Source: Methylobacterium tardum
Lineage (GTDB): Bacteria > Pseudomonadota > Alphaproteobacteria > Rhizobiales > Beijerinckiaceae
Length of the DNA: 64,000 nt
Direction: 5' to 3'
NCBI RefSeq assembly: GCF_023546765.1
Contig: NZ_CP097484.1
Coordinates: 4,781,501 to 4,845,500, forward strand
In this document: piece after piece, positions 53,832-63,938 of the stretch
Layout of the letters: every line of letters starts with the position of its first letter
Position numbering within the stretch: position 1 is the first letter of the stretch
Translations under genes and position numbers: made by a program
Notes under the pieces: model-generated
Database searches by the model: none
The model's input: the letters and a program-made list of their open reading frames with translations, nothing else
Told to the model about the DNA's origin: nothing

Positions 53832-54470
53832 ATGATCGCGGTCGACGCCTTTGCTGGAACCAGGCTACACGAAGCGCTCCGACCGGCGCGCGGCGCCGCC
53901 GACCAGCGTCGTCACCAACGTGTCCGGATCGCCGTGCTCGGCCGCTACATGCTGGCCGACCGTCGGGAATACCCCTGCCAGACCGTGGACATGTCGCCGG
54001 GCGGCGTGCGGCTGACCTGCGCGGTGCAGGGCGAGGTCGGCGAGCGCGTGGTGCTCTACCTGGAACATATCGGCCGGATCGAGGGCATCATCGCCCGTCA
54101 CTGCCCGGACGGTTTCGCAGTTCAGCTCAACGCCACGCCGCGCAAGCGCGATAAGCTCGCCTCCCAGCTCACCTGGCTGGCCAACCGGGAGATGCTGGGG
54201 CTGCCGGAAGGGCGGTCCCACGAGCGTCTCGTGCCGATCCAGGCGGCGGTGATCCTGCGGATCGACGGCGACCACGAGGTCAAGGCCCGGCTCATCGACA
54301 TCTCGATGTCGGGCGTCGCGATCGCCTGCCCGCTGACCCCGCCTCTGGGCACGCCCGTGACGGTGGGCAGCACCCCCGGGCGGCTGGTGCGCTACTTCGA
54401 GGGCGGCTTCGGCGTGCAGTTCCTGCTGCCGCTCTCCCCCGACCGCTTCCATGCCGGGATGACCCTGTAG
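53832..54470 (+). CDS. double PilZ-domain protein (c-di-GMP receptor)
   Basis: 212 residues. The first PilZ unit has the c-di-GMP motif RRHQRVRI (R-x-x-x-R, near residue 27) and TVDMSPGGVRL (D/N-x-S-x-x-G, near 50); the second, at about 140-212, keeps the strand pattern and IDISMSGVAIACP but lacks an obvious R-x-x-x-R. So one site may bind c-di-GMP and the other pair with it. PilZ proteins often control flagella, cellulose or surface attachment. The frame reaches GTG 53784, but ATG 53832 is preferred. It follows the PAS gene in the same direction. Confidence 0.85.
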   Translation: MIAVDAFAGTRLHEALRPARGAADQRRHQRVRIAVLGRYMLADRREYPCQTVDMSPGGVRLTCAVQGEVGERVVLYLEHIGRIEGIIARHCPDGFAVQLNATPRKRDKLASQLTWLANREMLGLPEGRSHERLVPIQAAVILRIDGDHEVKARLIDISMSGVAIACPLTPPLGTPVTVGSTPGRLVRYFEGGFGVQFLLPLSPDRFHAGMTL

Positions 54471-54504
54471 GGCGCCCGCGCAAGACCGTTCCGCGAAAGT
54501 CGGC

Positions 54505-55086
54505 TCAGATCTTCTTGGCGAGCTGCGCGGCCGTATCCGCCGCCGGTCGCGACAGGTCCAGGGCGCCGAGGAAGCGGTTCTGCCCGTCCATCACGTAGAC
54601 GATGGCGGTGTGCTCCATCGTGTAGTCGCCGTCCTTGCCGGGCACCTTGCGGGCATAGGCGCGATAGGCCTTCTCGGTGGCGGCGACCTGCTCGGCGCTG
54701 CCGGTGAGCCCGGTGATGCGCGGGTCGAAGCTCGACAGATAGGTCTTCAGGCTCGCCGGGTCGTCGCGCTCCGGATCGACCGTGATGAACGCGACGCGCA
54801 TCCGTTCGGCCTTCGGTCCCAGAGCAGCCAGCACGTCTGAGACCTGCTGCAGGGTCGTCGGGCACACGTCCGGGCAATGGGTGAAACCGAAGAACACGAG
54901 GTGCGTCGCGCCGGTGAAGTCACGCTCGGTGACCGTGCGCCCGTCCTGGTCGATCAGCGTGAACGGGCCGCCGACGCCGGGCACACCCACCGGTGCCCGG
55001 TCGGGCATGAACGCGAACACCGCCGCCCCGGTGATGCCGACAAGGCCGAGGCAGAAGGCGAGAAGCGGGATGAGGGCGCGGCGCAT
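54505..55086 (-). CDS. SCO1/SenC family copper chaperone
   Basis: 193 residues. An N-terminal membrane anchor (IPLLAFCLGLVGITGAAVFAF) and a thioredoxin fold with GGPFTLIDQDGRTVTERDFTG, the copper-binding CxxxC in GFTHCPDVCPTTL and the His partner in YTMEHTAIVYVMD. SCO proteins hand copper to the CuA site of cytochrome c oxidase, or act as thiol reductases. No oxidase genes are nearby. ATG 55086 starts the anchor; GGAGGTC lies somewhat far upstream (14 bases). Confidence 0.93.
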   Translation of the reverse strand: MRRALIPLLAFCLGLVGITGAAVFAFMPDRAPVGVPGVGGPFTLIDQDGRTVTERDFTGATHLVFFGFTHCPDVCPTTLQQVSDVLAALGPKAERMRVAFITVDPERDDPASLKTYLSSFDPRITGLTGSAEQVAATEKAYRAYARKVPGKDGDYTMEHTAIVYVMDGQNRFLGALDLSRPAADTAAQLAKKI

Positions 55087-55190
55087 GTGACGGTTCCGAC
55101 CTCCGTGCGGCGGTTGGCACAGCACGGAACGGCGCGCGGACGCAAGCCGGCGCGGCGCCGCCGGCACTCATACGTGGCTGGCGCGGCCCG

Positions 55191-55688
55191 TCAGGGCTTC
55201 GCTGCGGGCTCGCCCGCGGGGCTCGCCGGGGCGGCGCCCTTCGGCGGCTCCTTGCCCAGGTAGACGTATTCCGGCGCGGCGCGCAGCTGATCCTTGGTCG
55301 TGTCGATGCGCGCCTGGAGCGTCTTGTCGTCGGCCCGGTTAAGCTTGAGCACGGACGGATCGACCGCGACATATTTCGAGCCGATCCCCAGGAAGCCGCC
55401 GACGCCGATGATCCAGGCCTTCACGGCTCCCTTCTGGTCGAGGACGAAATCGGCGATCTGCCCGATCGTCTCGTTGGCGCCGTTGACGACGCTCGAGCCG
55501 ATCAGCTTGCTGGCGACCATGTCGTCGGGTGTCTGGGCCACGAAGGTCGGGCGCAGGTTGTCGGCCATGGTGGCGGGCTGGCCGGGCACCGGGGTCGCGG
55601 CGCTGCCGCTGTCCGGGCCGGCATTCTGCGCCGAGGCTGTGGCGAGGCCGGCCAGCAGCAGGGCCGAGGCGAGGAGCGGGGTGCGCAT
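55191..55688 (-). CDS. exported PRC-barrel protein
   Basis: 165 residues. Signal peptide (LLASALLLAGLATASAQ), a Pro/Ser-rich spacer, and a PRC-barrel at about residues 60-130: MVASKLIGSSVVNGANETIGQIADFVLDQKGAVKAWIIGVGGFLGIGSKYVAVD. PRC barrels are small beta folds found in RimM and photosynthetic reaction centres. Exported ones in Methylobacterium are common and of unknown function, often linked to stress or envelope. The Pro/Ala/Lys-rich C terminus is disordered. Transcribed alone. Confidence 0.9.
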   Translation of the reverse strand: MRTPLLASALLLAGLATASAQNAGPDSGSAATPVPGQPATMADNLRPTFVAQTPDDMVASKLIGSSVVNGANETIGQIADFVLDQKGAVKAWIIGVGGFLGIGSKYVAVDPSVLKLNRADDKTLQARIDTTKDQLRAAPEYVYLGKEPPKGAAPASPAGEPAAKP

Positions 55689-55868
55689 CGGATCAGGTCT
55701 TTCGGACGTCGGGCCGCGAACGGGGTGGCGCCGCCTTAAGGTTCCGGCGGGCCTTAAGTTCCGCGCCTCCTCACCGGGTCCGCGGGACCGGCACGGCGCT
55801 TTGCCGGCTGCGTAGCGCCGCCGCGGGTCTTTGACGACGCGGCTCCGGCCGCCCACAAGGCGGGCACC

Positions 55869-56318
55869 ATGCTCCGCCTCGCCCTCTACCAGCCCGACAT
55901 TCCCCAGAACACCGGCACGATGCTGCGCATGGCCGCCTGCCTCGGGCTCGCCGTGGAGATCGTCGAGCCGGCCGGCTTCGACGTCTCGGACCGCCACCTG
56001 CGCCGCTCCGGCCTCGACTACCTCGACCACGTGGCGATCACCCGGCACCGCTCGTTCGCGGCCTTCGAGGCTTGGCGGGCCGAGGCCGGGCTGCGGCTCG
56101 TGCTCGCCACCACGGCGGGCGCCCTGCCCTATACGGACTTCGCCTTCCGCCCCGGCGACTGCCTGATGGTCGGACGGGAATCCGCCGGCGTGCCGGAGGC
56201 GGTGCACGCGGCGGCCGACGCCCGGGTGGTGGTGCCGATCCGGCCGGGCCTGCGCTCGCTGAACGTCGCGGTGGCGGCCGCGATGATCGCCGGCGAGGCG
56301 CTGCGGCAGACGGGCTGA
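55869..56318 (+). CDS. trmL: tRNA (cytidine/uridine-34-2'-O)-methyltransferase TrmL
   Basis: 149 residues of the SPOUT (trefoil-knot) family. LALYQPDIPQNTGTMLRMAACLGLAVEIVEPAGF, LVLATTAGALPYTDFAFRPGDCLMVGRESAGVPE and RSLNVAVAAAMIAGEAL are the standard TrmL blocks. The dimer methylates the ribose at wobble position 34 of two leucine tRNAs. The start follows GGCGGGCACC. Divergent from the PRC-barrel gene. Confidence 0.95.
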   Translation: MLRLALYQPDIPQNTGTMLRMAACLGLAVEIVEPAGFDVSDRHLRRSGLDYLDHVAITRHRSFAAFEAWRAEAGLRLVLATTAGALPYTDFAFRPGDCLMVGRESAGVPEAVHAAADARVVVPIRPGLRSLNVAVAAAMIAGEALRQTG

Positions 56319-56516
56319 CCGTCGCCGACGAACAGCGCGCACGACGACGGCCGCCCGCCGCCCCCGCCGGCGGAGCGAAGCAACCCGGGGCAACCCGGAA
56401 TCGGGGTGCCGGCTGGATCGCCACGCTCCGCTGGCAAAACGGGATCGGCAACGGATCCCGTTCCGCCGGCTTGGTAGAACGAGGTCCACCTTCCGACCGG
56501 AGAGACGCGCCGCCGC

Positions 56517-57944
56517 ATGGACGACACCGCCTTCAAGCCCTCGCGACGCCACGCCGATCTCGGGCCCGCCTTCTTCGACCGCGTCACGCCGGCCCGGTTC
56601 CCGCAGACCATCCTGCGCTACCGCAACCAGGCCTGGGCGGAGCGGGTCGGCCTGGGCGGCCTCTCGGAAGCCGAGTGGCTCGCCCATTTCGGCCGGTTCG
56701 AGCCCCTGCCCGGCAGCTTCGAGACACCGCTGGCCCTGCGTTACCACGGCCACCAGTTCCGCGCGTACAACCCGGATCTCGGCGACGGCCGCGGCTTCCT
56801 GTTCGCGCAGGTCCATGACCTGGCGGACGGGCGGCTCCTCGATCTCGGCACCAAGGGCAGCGGGACGACGCCCTGGTCGCGCGGTGCCGACGGCCGGCTC
56901 ACCCTGAAGGGCGGCGTGCGCGAGGTGCTGGCGACCGCGCTTCTGGAGGCGCAGGGCGTCTACACCTCCAAGAGCTTCAGCCTGATCGAGACTGGCGAGG
57001 ACCTCGCGCGCGGCGACGAGCCCTCACCGGCGCGGTCCTCCGTGCTGGTGCGCCTGTCCCACGGGCACATCCGCATCGGCAGCTTCCAGCGTTTCCTGGC
57101 CTTGGGCGAACCCGACAACATCGCCCGGCTCCTCGACCACACGATCGAGACGCACCGGCCGGAGCTCTGGCGCGACAGCCTGGAGGACCGGGGCGTCGCC
57201 TTCCTGGAGGACGTGGTCGTCCGGGTCGCCCGGCTGGGGGCGCAATGGGCGGCGGCGGGCTTCGTCCACGGGGTGCTGAACACCGACAACATCAACGTCA
57301 CCGGCGAGAGCTTCGATTACGGGCCCTGGCGCTTCCTGCCGCATTTCGACCCGGACTTCACCGCCGCGTATTTCGGCGAGACCGGGCTCTACAGCTTCGG
57401 CCGCCAGCCGGAGGCGCTGTTCTGGAACCTCGCCCGGCTCGCCGACTGCCTGCTGACCCTGGCGCCCCAGGCGCGGCTGGAATCCGCCCTCTCGGGCTTC
57501 GGGCCGGCCCTGCAGGAGGCGTTCGCGGCAGCCCTGTTCCGCCGGCTCGGGCTCGCCGAGGCGCCGCGACCCGAGACCGACCGGCTGGTCTCCGCGGTCT
57601 GGCGGTTCCTGGCCGAGAGCCGGGCGCCGTTCGAGCGGTTCTTCTTCGACTGGTACGGCGGCACGGCGAGCGCCGCGCGCGCCGAGGCCGGCCCGGCCGA
57701 AGCCCACTACCGGTCCGAGGCCTTCGCGCCGGTGCGGGCCGCGCTGGAGCCGCTCGCGCCGGTGGCCGGCGCGCGGCTCGACCATCCCTACTTCGCGGCG
57801 GCGCCCTGCACCCTGCTGATCGGCGAGGTCGAAGCCCTGTGGGCGCCGATCGCCGCGGCGGATGACTGGTCCTTGTTCGAGGCCAAGCTCGCCGCGGTGG
57901 CCCGGATGGCCGAGGCCTGCGGCACGGCGCCGGCCTCGATCTGA
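56517..57944 (+). CDS. selO: SelO family protein adenylyltransferase (YdiU)
   Basis: 475 residues. A pseudokinase-fold enzyme that transfers AMP to proteins. Visible blocks: LALRYHGHQFRAYNPDLGDGRGFLFAQ, LDLGTKGSGTTPWSRGADGRLTLKGGVREVL, LVRLSHGHIRIGSFQRF, VLNTDNINVTGESFDYGPW with the metal-binding Asn/Asp pair, and the F-W-N-L-A-R-L-A block. SelO acts in the redox-stress response and modifies thiol enzymes. GGAGAGA precedes ATG 56517. The end overlaps a small minus-strand ORF. Confidence 0.95.
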   Translation: MDDTAFKPSRRHADLGPAFFDRVTPARFPQTILRYRNQAWAERVGLGGLSEAEWLAHFGRFEPLPGSFETPLALRYHGHQFRAYNPDLGDGRGFLFAQVHDLADGRLLDLGTKGSGTTPWSRGADGRLTLKGGVREVLATALLEAQGVYTSKSFSLIETGEDLARGDEPSPARSSVLVRLSHGHIRIGSFQRFLALGEPDNIARLLDHTIETHRPELWRDSLEDRGVAFLEDVVVRVARLGAQWAAAGFVHGVLNTDNINVTGESFDYGPWRFLPHFDPDFTAAYFGETGLYSFGRQPEALFWNLARLADCLLTLAPQARLESALSGFGPALQEAFAAALFRRLGLAEAPRPETDRLVSAVWRFLAESRAPFERFFFDWYGGTASAARAEAGPAEAHYRSEAFAPVRAALEPLAPVAGARLDHPYFAAAPCTLLIGEVEALWAPIAAADDWSLFEAKLAAVARMAEACGTAPASI

Positions 57945-58129
57945 GCCGCCTCATCGGCCAGCCGCTGCCGCTCCTCGGCATAGCCCCCCGCGATGGCGAG
58001 ATCGACCAGCCGCCGCGTCAGCCGGAAGGCCAGCCAGAACAGGGCGAGGCAGAGAAGGGTCGCAGCAGCGGCCTTGAGCGGGTCCAACGGGTTCTCCGGT
58101 GATCTCTCCTCGGTCGGGGCCGCCCTCAT
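57788..58129 (-). CDS. possible small membrane protein antisense to the selO end
   Basis: 113 residues. A short N-terminal part is followed by one membrane helix (AAAATLLCLALFWLAFRLTRRLVDLAIAGG) and a helical stretch (YAEERQRLADEAAQIEAGA). Later residues lie antisense to selO and look like shadow sequence, so the true stop may be earlier or the ORF not real. Start chosen at ATG 58129; an upstream ATG (58198) is also possible. Confidence 0.4.
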   Translation of the reverse strand: MRAAPTEERSPENPLDPLKAAAATLLCLALFWLAFRLTRRLVDLAIAGGYAEERQRLADEAAQIEAGAVPQASAIRATAASLASNKDQSSAAAIGAHRASTSPISRVQGAAAK

Positions 58130-58220
58130 AGAGCCCTGACCGGCCGCGGGGCAATTGGACTTCCGCTCAAGCCCGGCCTGAATCCGATAGGGGTCCAAGC
58201 CCGGGAGCGGCCGCGCGCAC

Positions 58221-58311
58221 CGTCCTTGCGAGCGAAGCGAAGCAATCCCGCAGCCCCACGATCGGGCCTGTGGCGCGTCCCTGAGTCGCTTCGCTCCGCT
58301 CGCGATGACGG
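58221..58311. repeat. intergenic palindromic repeat, family C
   Basis: CGTCCTTGCGAGCGAAGCGAAGCAATCCC and, inverted, the segment GTCGCTTCGCTCCGCTCGCGATGACGG. Arms of about 27 bases around a loop of about 35 bases. Same unit as at 48547, though the arms are more diverged. Confidence 0.8.
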
Positions 58312-58425
58312 TGGTGTTGGGCGCGTGCCGGGCATACGGGCTGCGCTGGACCGGATCGTGGTATGCCGCGTCCCGGCCGGACAGCCCGATCCGGCACTGA
58401 AAGCCCCTCGATCAGGCGGATACCC

Positions 58426-58653
58426 TTGCGCGAGACCTTCCATATCGAAGTCCTCGGTCCAGAACCCGACGAGATCCAGACGCGGATCTCCGTGCGGGTC
58501 GGCAGCCTGGAGAGCGCGCAGGAGCGGGCACTGCGCCTGTTCGCCCGCGCCCGGGTGCCGCAGCGTTCGGGCGAGCCGGCCCAAGCGGTCCGGGTGATCG
58601 ACGGCGCCGGCCGGGAGGTGTTCTATCGCACGCGCTTCGGCGAAGGCGATTGA
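58426..58653 (+). CDS. small conserved-looking protein, unknown
   Basis: 75 residues from TTG 58426, with AGGCGGA about 6 bases upstream; a longer frame reaches ATG 58363. Sequence (FHIEVLGPEPDEIQTRISVRVGSLESAQERALRLFARARVPQ then AVRVIDGAGREVFYRTRFGEG) has a mixed alpha/beta look with no known family by eye. It ends 18 bases before the next small gene and may share its transcript. Confidence 0.5.
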   Translation: MRETFHIEVLGPEPDEIQTRISVRVGSLESAQERALRLFARARVPQRSGEPAQAVRVIDGAGREVFYRTRFGEGD

Positions 58654-58671
58654 GGCGCTGAGAGGCCGGCC

Positions 58672-59028
58672 ATGCGCACAGCCCTGATCCTGCCGGTGCT
58701 CGTGCTGGGGGCCGGCGCGCTGTTCCTGCGCAGCTACACCCTGCCACCGGCACCCGACCGGCGCGGCGGCACCACGCTCCTGCTGACTTGGCCGAACCGG
58801 CCGGTCTTCGGCAGTCCGCGCGCCGCCTGCCTCGCGGCCCCGGCGGATCAGCCGGTCCTGCCCTGCCTGATCACGTCCGTCTCCCGGGCGCGCGACGATG
58901 GGTTCACGCTGCTGCAGCTCCCGTTCTGCGCGACCTGCTACGACCTGTCGGGCCGGATCGCCGTCATGGGGCGGGACGCGGCGGCGACGCGGGCGCGGCT
59001 GGAGCAGATCGCCCGGTTCGGCTGGTGA
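58672..59028 (+). CDS. small membrane-anchored or exported protein, unknown
   Basis: 118 residues. Residues 1-20 are a hydrophobic anchor or signal (ALILPVLVLGAGALFL). The mature part has several Cys residues (AACLAAPADQPVLPC and PFCATCYDLSGRIAV). No family recognised. Its last 65 bases overlap the end of the acetyltransferase gene on the minus strand. Likely co-transcribed with the small gene at 58426. Confidence 0.6.
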   Translation: MRTALILPVLVLGAGALFLRSYTLPPAPDRRGGTTLLLTWPNRPVFGSPRAACLAAPADQPVLPCLITSVSRARDDGFTLLQLPFCATCYDLSGRIAVMGRDAAATRARLEQIARFGW

Positions 59029-60156
59029 GGCGCGCCCGGGCCACGCTTTCGCGGGCCCGCTCCAGCCTTCGGGCCACCGGGAACAGGGGATCGCGCCCGG
59101 CCTCGATCAGGAGATGGGCGATTGGCCGGCGCTCCGTCCAGAAGGTGGAGCCGAGGGCGAAGTCCGGCGGCGCGCATGAATCGATCCGGTCGATCCCCCA
59201 CGCACCGGAGAGCACCGCCTCGGTCAGGCGATGGACGAGCTGGACACCGGGGGCGGCCTCCGGTTGCGCCTCGTCGTGGGCGATCTTCAGGACCCAGGCC
59301 TCGGCTCCGGTGACCGGCACGATGGCGGCGGCGAGCGTCCGTTCCCCCCGGCGCAGGCGGACGACGCGCACCGCGCCCACCGCGCCGAGATCGGCCAAGG
59401 CAGCGCGCAGGAACGCGGCCTCCTCCGGCCTCTGCCCGAGGCCCGTACCGGCTCGGCCTTTCCACCCGGCCGCCTCGAGGCCGACATAGGAATCCAGGGC
59501 GGCCTCGAGGTCGGCGGGCGCCTCGAGGATCTCGAACAGGACCGGGCCATCCGCCTCCAGGAGCGCCCGGGCGCGGCGCAGCTTGCGCCGACGCGGCCCG
59601 GAGAGGTGATCAAGATAGGCGTTGCGGGCCTCCGGTGCGTGCGCCGTGAGGTCGAGCAGCCCGCGCGTGTGGGGCCAGTAGGCGGCGCGGCGCGGAGTGC
59701 AGGCCGCGAGAAGATCCATCAGCGGCCCGTCCGCGGGTGCATTCGGCCAGTACAGCCGCGGCGGCAGGCCGAGCGCCCGCGGGGCGGCGAGCAGGGCCGC
59801 CAAGGCACCCACCGGGTCGGTCCCGTCGAGGAGCGGCGCGCCGAAGGGGCAGTAGCCGTGGGTCCAGCCCAGCAGCAGCGGCAGCGGCACCCCCAGCGCC
59901 GCCACGAGACCCGGAACGGCCAGGCCGCGAGGAGCCGCGCCCCCGGCTGTTCGGGAGGCCGGTCAGCGACGAGCAGGAGGCGCACCCCCGCGCCGAAGGC
60001 ACCGCCGGCCGCGAGGGCGTAGCCCGCCTCGTAGAACGGGTTCCGGACCCGGGCCGCGGCGCCGAGCGCCCGCCAGGCCGGGATCCACGGCATCGCCGGG
60101 TCGAGGGGGCGGTGTGCCGCCACGAGGCCGGAGGCAAGGGTGGCGGTTTCCGGCAT
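58964..60156 (-). pseudogene. BcsL/CelD-like GNAT acetyltransferase, frame broken by one base
   Basis: The protein should be about 397 residues. The N-terminal part reads from ATG 60156 (LVAAHRPLDPAMPWIPAWRALGAAARVRNPFYEAGYALAA) to LLAAWPFR; then the frame shifts and the rest (VAALGVPLPLLLGWTHGYCPFGAPLLDG onward) continues to 58964 in another frame. One more G in the GGG run near 59910 joins them as WPFRGLVAALGVPLP. This is the GNAT-like (Acetyltransf_6) fold used in cellulose and exopolysaccharide assembly (BcsL/CelD). Nine bases after the flippase gene, so the two act together in a surface-polysaccharide pathway. Confidence 0.75.
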
Positions 60157-60165
60157 GGCGGCCCG

Positions 60166-61581
60166 TCAGGCGGCGAGCCGGTGGCGGATCGCGCCGGCGA
60201 AGCCGAGCACGTCGTAGCGCCACGCGGTCGCCCCCGCGGCGGCCGCGAGAAGAACCAGGCGCAGCCCCTGCCCGGGGACCATCAGCCCGCCCGGCATCAG
60301 GCCGATCCCGGCCATCACGGCGCCGCAGGCGAGCGCGATTCCGGCGATCCCGGCCATGTCGGCGAGCGGCAGCGGCATCGTCGTGCCGGCCCGGCGGGCG
60401 CCCAGCACCAGGACGAGGCAGGCCGCGCTCTGCCCGCCCGCGAAGGCGAGGGCCGCCCCGGTGGCGCCCAGCGCCGGGATCAGCAGGAGCGAGAGGACGG
60501 CCACGGTCGCCAGCGTGGCGACGGCCGCCGCCGCCTCGAGCCTGCTGGTCCTCGTGAAGTAGATCACCTGCCCGAAGTAGTAGGCGCGGAACATCATCAG
60601 GATGCTCGCCAGAACGAGCACCGGGGCGAGCTGCTGAGCCTCGGCCCGGTAATCGGGCCCGAGGAGCACCGCCACCACGATATCGCCGAAGCACAGGAAG
60701 AACACGGCCCCGAAGGCGGCGATCAGCGTCATGGCCCGGGCGGCATCGCTCAGCACCCGCGCGGCCGCCGCCATGCCGCCCGCGCGGGCATCGCGCTTGG
60801 CGATCGAGATCAGCGACAGGGCGATCGCCTCGCCGAACACGATGAAGCTTTGCCGCAGGAAATCGGCGAGGGCGCCGTAGGCGCCGAGCCCTGCCGGTCC
60901 AACCGTGTGGGCGATGATCAGCCGGTCGAGGCTCTGGGCAAGTGCCGCCGTCCCGAAGGAGAGCACCAGCGGCCAGCCATAGGCGAACAGGCGCAGGGCC
61001 TCGGCCCGGCTGCCGCGGCCGGGCATCATCGGCGCGATGGTGGCGGCGGCCGGGAGCGCGGCCAGCGCGTTGGCGGCGGCCACCGCGAAGGCGAGGTGCA
61101 GCGGGTCGGCCGAGAGGTGCAGAGCCGCGCTGCCGAGGACAAGGATCAGAACCGCCCGGCTCATCACCGAGGCCGCCACGGCTCCGGCCTGCAGGCGCGT
61201 GCGCGCGATCTCGGTCGAGCCCTCGAACAGGGTCGTGCCGAAGGCCAGGGCCAGGATCGCGGCGGCCATCCGGGCCGGCATCAGCCCGAGGCCGGCGGCC
61301 AGGGCGCTGCCGAGGCCGGCGAGCAGCAGCGTGCCCCCCAGGATCCGCACCACCGTGCCGACCTGCGCGGGCTCGCGCGCCTCATCGTAGAGGGCGAAGA
61401 ACGCGAATTTCGGCCACTGACAGGTCGCCCCGTAGAGCACCAGCGCCCACGACAGGACGTACAGGTAGGTGCCGTAGCTCTCCACCGGCGCGAGCCGCGT
61501 GAACACCGCCACGGAGGCCATGTTCAGGGCGGCCGCGAAACCCCGCGAGCCGACATAGATCAGGCTGTGCCGGGCGATCAT
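60166..61581 (-). CDS. oligosaccharide flippase (Wzx/MATE-like)
   Basis: 471 residues with 12-14 membrane helices: LIYVGSRGFAAALNMASVAVFTRLAPVESYGTYLYVLSW at the start is typical of polysaccharide biosynthesis flippases (PST/MOP superfamily). Helices continue through LVLSFGTAALAQSLDRLIIAHTVGPAGLGAYGALADFLRQS. It should move a lipid-linked sugar unit across the inner membrane. With the BcsL-like acetyltransferase it forms a small polysaccharide operon; no glycosyltransferase is in the window. Substrate unknown. Confidence 0.85.
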   Translation of the reverse strand: MIARHSLIYVGSRGFAAALNMASVAVFTRLAPVESYGTYLYVLSWALVLYGATCQWPKFAFFALYDEAREPAQVGTVVRILGGTLLLAGLGSALAAGLGLMPARMAAAILALAFGTTLFEGSTEIARTRLQAGAVAASVMSRAVLILVLGSAALHLSADPLHLAFAVAAANALAALPAAATIAPMMPGRGSRAEALRLFAYGWPLVLSFGTAALAQSLDRLIIAHTVGPAGLGAYGALADFLRQSFIVFGEAIALSLISIAKRDARAGGMAAAARVLSDAARAMTLIAAFGAVFFLCFGDIVVAVLLGPDYRAEAQQLAPVLVLASILMMFRAYYFGQVIYFTRTSRLEAAAAVATLATVAVLSLLLIPALGATGAALAFAGGQSAACLVLVLGARRAGTTMPLPLADMAGIAGIALACGAVMAGIGLMPGGLMVPGQGLRLVLLAAAAGATAWRYDVLGFAGAIRHRLAA

Positions 61582-61713
61582 GTCCTAGGATCGGTCAGAC
61601 GCACGACGACCTCGCACCGCTCTGGGACGCACCGGGTTCATGGCGGGACGTCTCCCAGGGCGCACACGCATGGCAGCCGGGGCGGTGCAGGCCGCGTGCC
61701 GCCGACCCGGCCC

Positions 61714-63258
<1,545 letters not shown>

Positions 63259-63578
63259 GATTCTCCTGGACTTGGGCGCGCCGCGCGCGGCCGGCCTCGT
63301 GCGCGTGTCGATAATCGGCTTGACCGCGCGAGACTACAGCCGGGAATGTGGAATCGACGACGGCTGCGCGCCGGCGTCAGGCGTCCGACAAGCCCATGAC
63401 GCCTCGGGAGCGCCGATCGGTCCGGCCTCTGACGAAGCAACGGCGACACCCCACCGTGTCGGGGATGTTTGACAGTGCCATGAAGTCTCGACATCTCGAC
63501 TCCTGTGCCAACCGGCGGAAAGGACGACAGTAATCACCCTGAGGCGCAACCTGGACGATTGGCGCGCGGACTGAGAGC
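63259..63578. other. divergent promoter region, no gene seen
   Basis: 320 bases between gpmI (minus) and the small plus-strand gene at 63579. A TTGACA hexamer occurs at 63469-63474, but no convincing -10 lies at the right distance. No stable hairpin or repeat stands out. Confidence 0.4.
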
Positions 63579-63938
63579 ATGCTAGGTCCGTCAGATCATC
63601 TTGACGGAGATGCGCGCGTCGTGCCGCCCACAGAGTCCGCCAACCCAGAGACGAGCACGAACTTGGCGCTCGATATGGTCGGTCGCGCTTATCTGGCCCT
63701 GGCCCTGCTCTACGAGACGGCGCATCCGGGCGAGTTCACCGAGGTCCAGCAGAAAATCCGCACCTTCGTCCAAGACAATTTCCGCATCATCGAGGAAACG
63801 AGCCGGAGCGAAACGCTCGGCGCCGACACGGTCGCGGGCGCAAATCGTCTCGTCAACAGCGTCCTCGCCGAGGTGGAGAACAGGATCGCTACGATGGTTC
63901 GACCGTCCCGACACGGGCGTGACCAAACGGTTATTTGA
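63579..63938 (+). CDS. small helical protein, unknown
   Basis: 119 residues from ATG 63579, or shorter from GTG 63621. After a polar start the sequence is mostly helical: LALDMVGRAYLALALLYETAHPGEFTEVQQKIRTFVQDNF, then EETSRSETLGADTVAGANRLVNSVLAEVENRIATM. No family recognised. The acidic/hydrophobic pattern could pack into a small helical bundle. Followed by an AT-rich stretch (63939-64000) that probably holds the promoter of the next gene. Confidence 0.55.
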   Translation: MLGPSDHLDGDARVVPPTESANPETSTNLALDMVGRAYLALALLYETAHPGEFTEVQQKIRTFVQDNFRIIEETSRSETLGADTVAGANRLVNSVLAEVENRIATMVRPSRHGRDQTVI

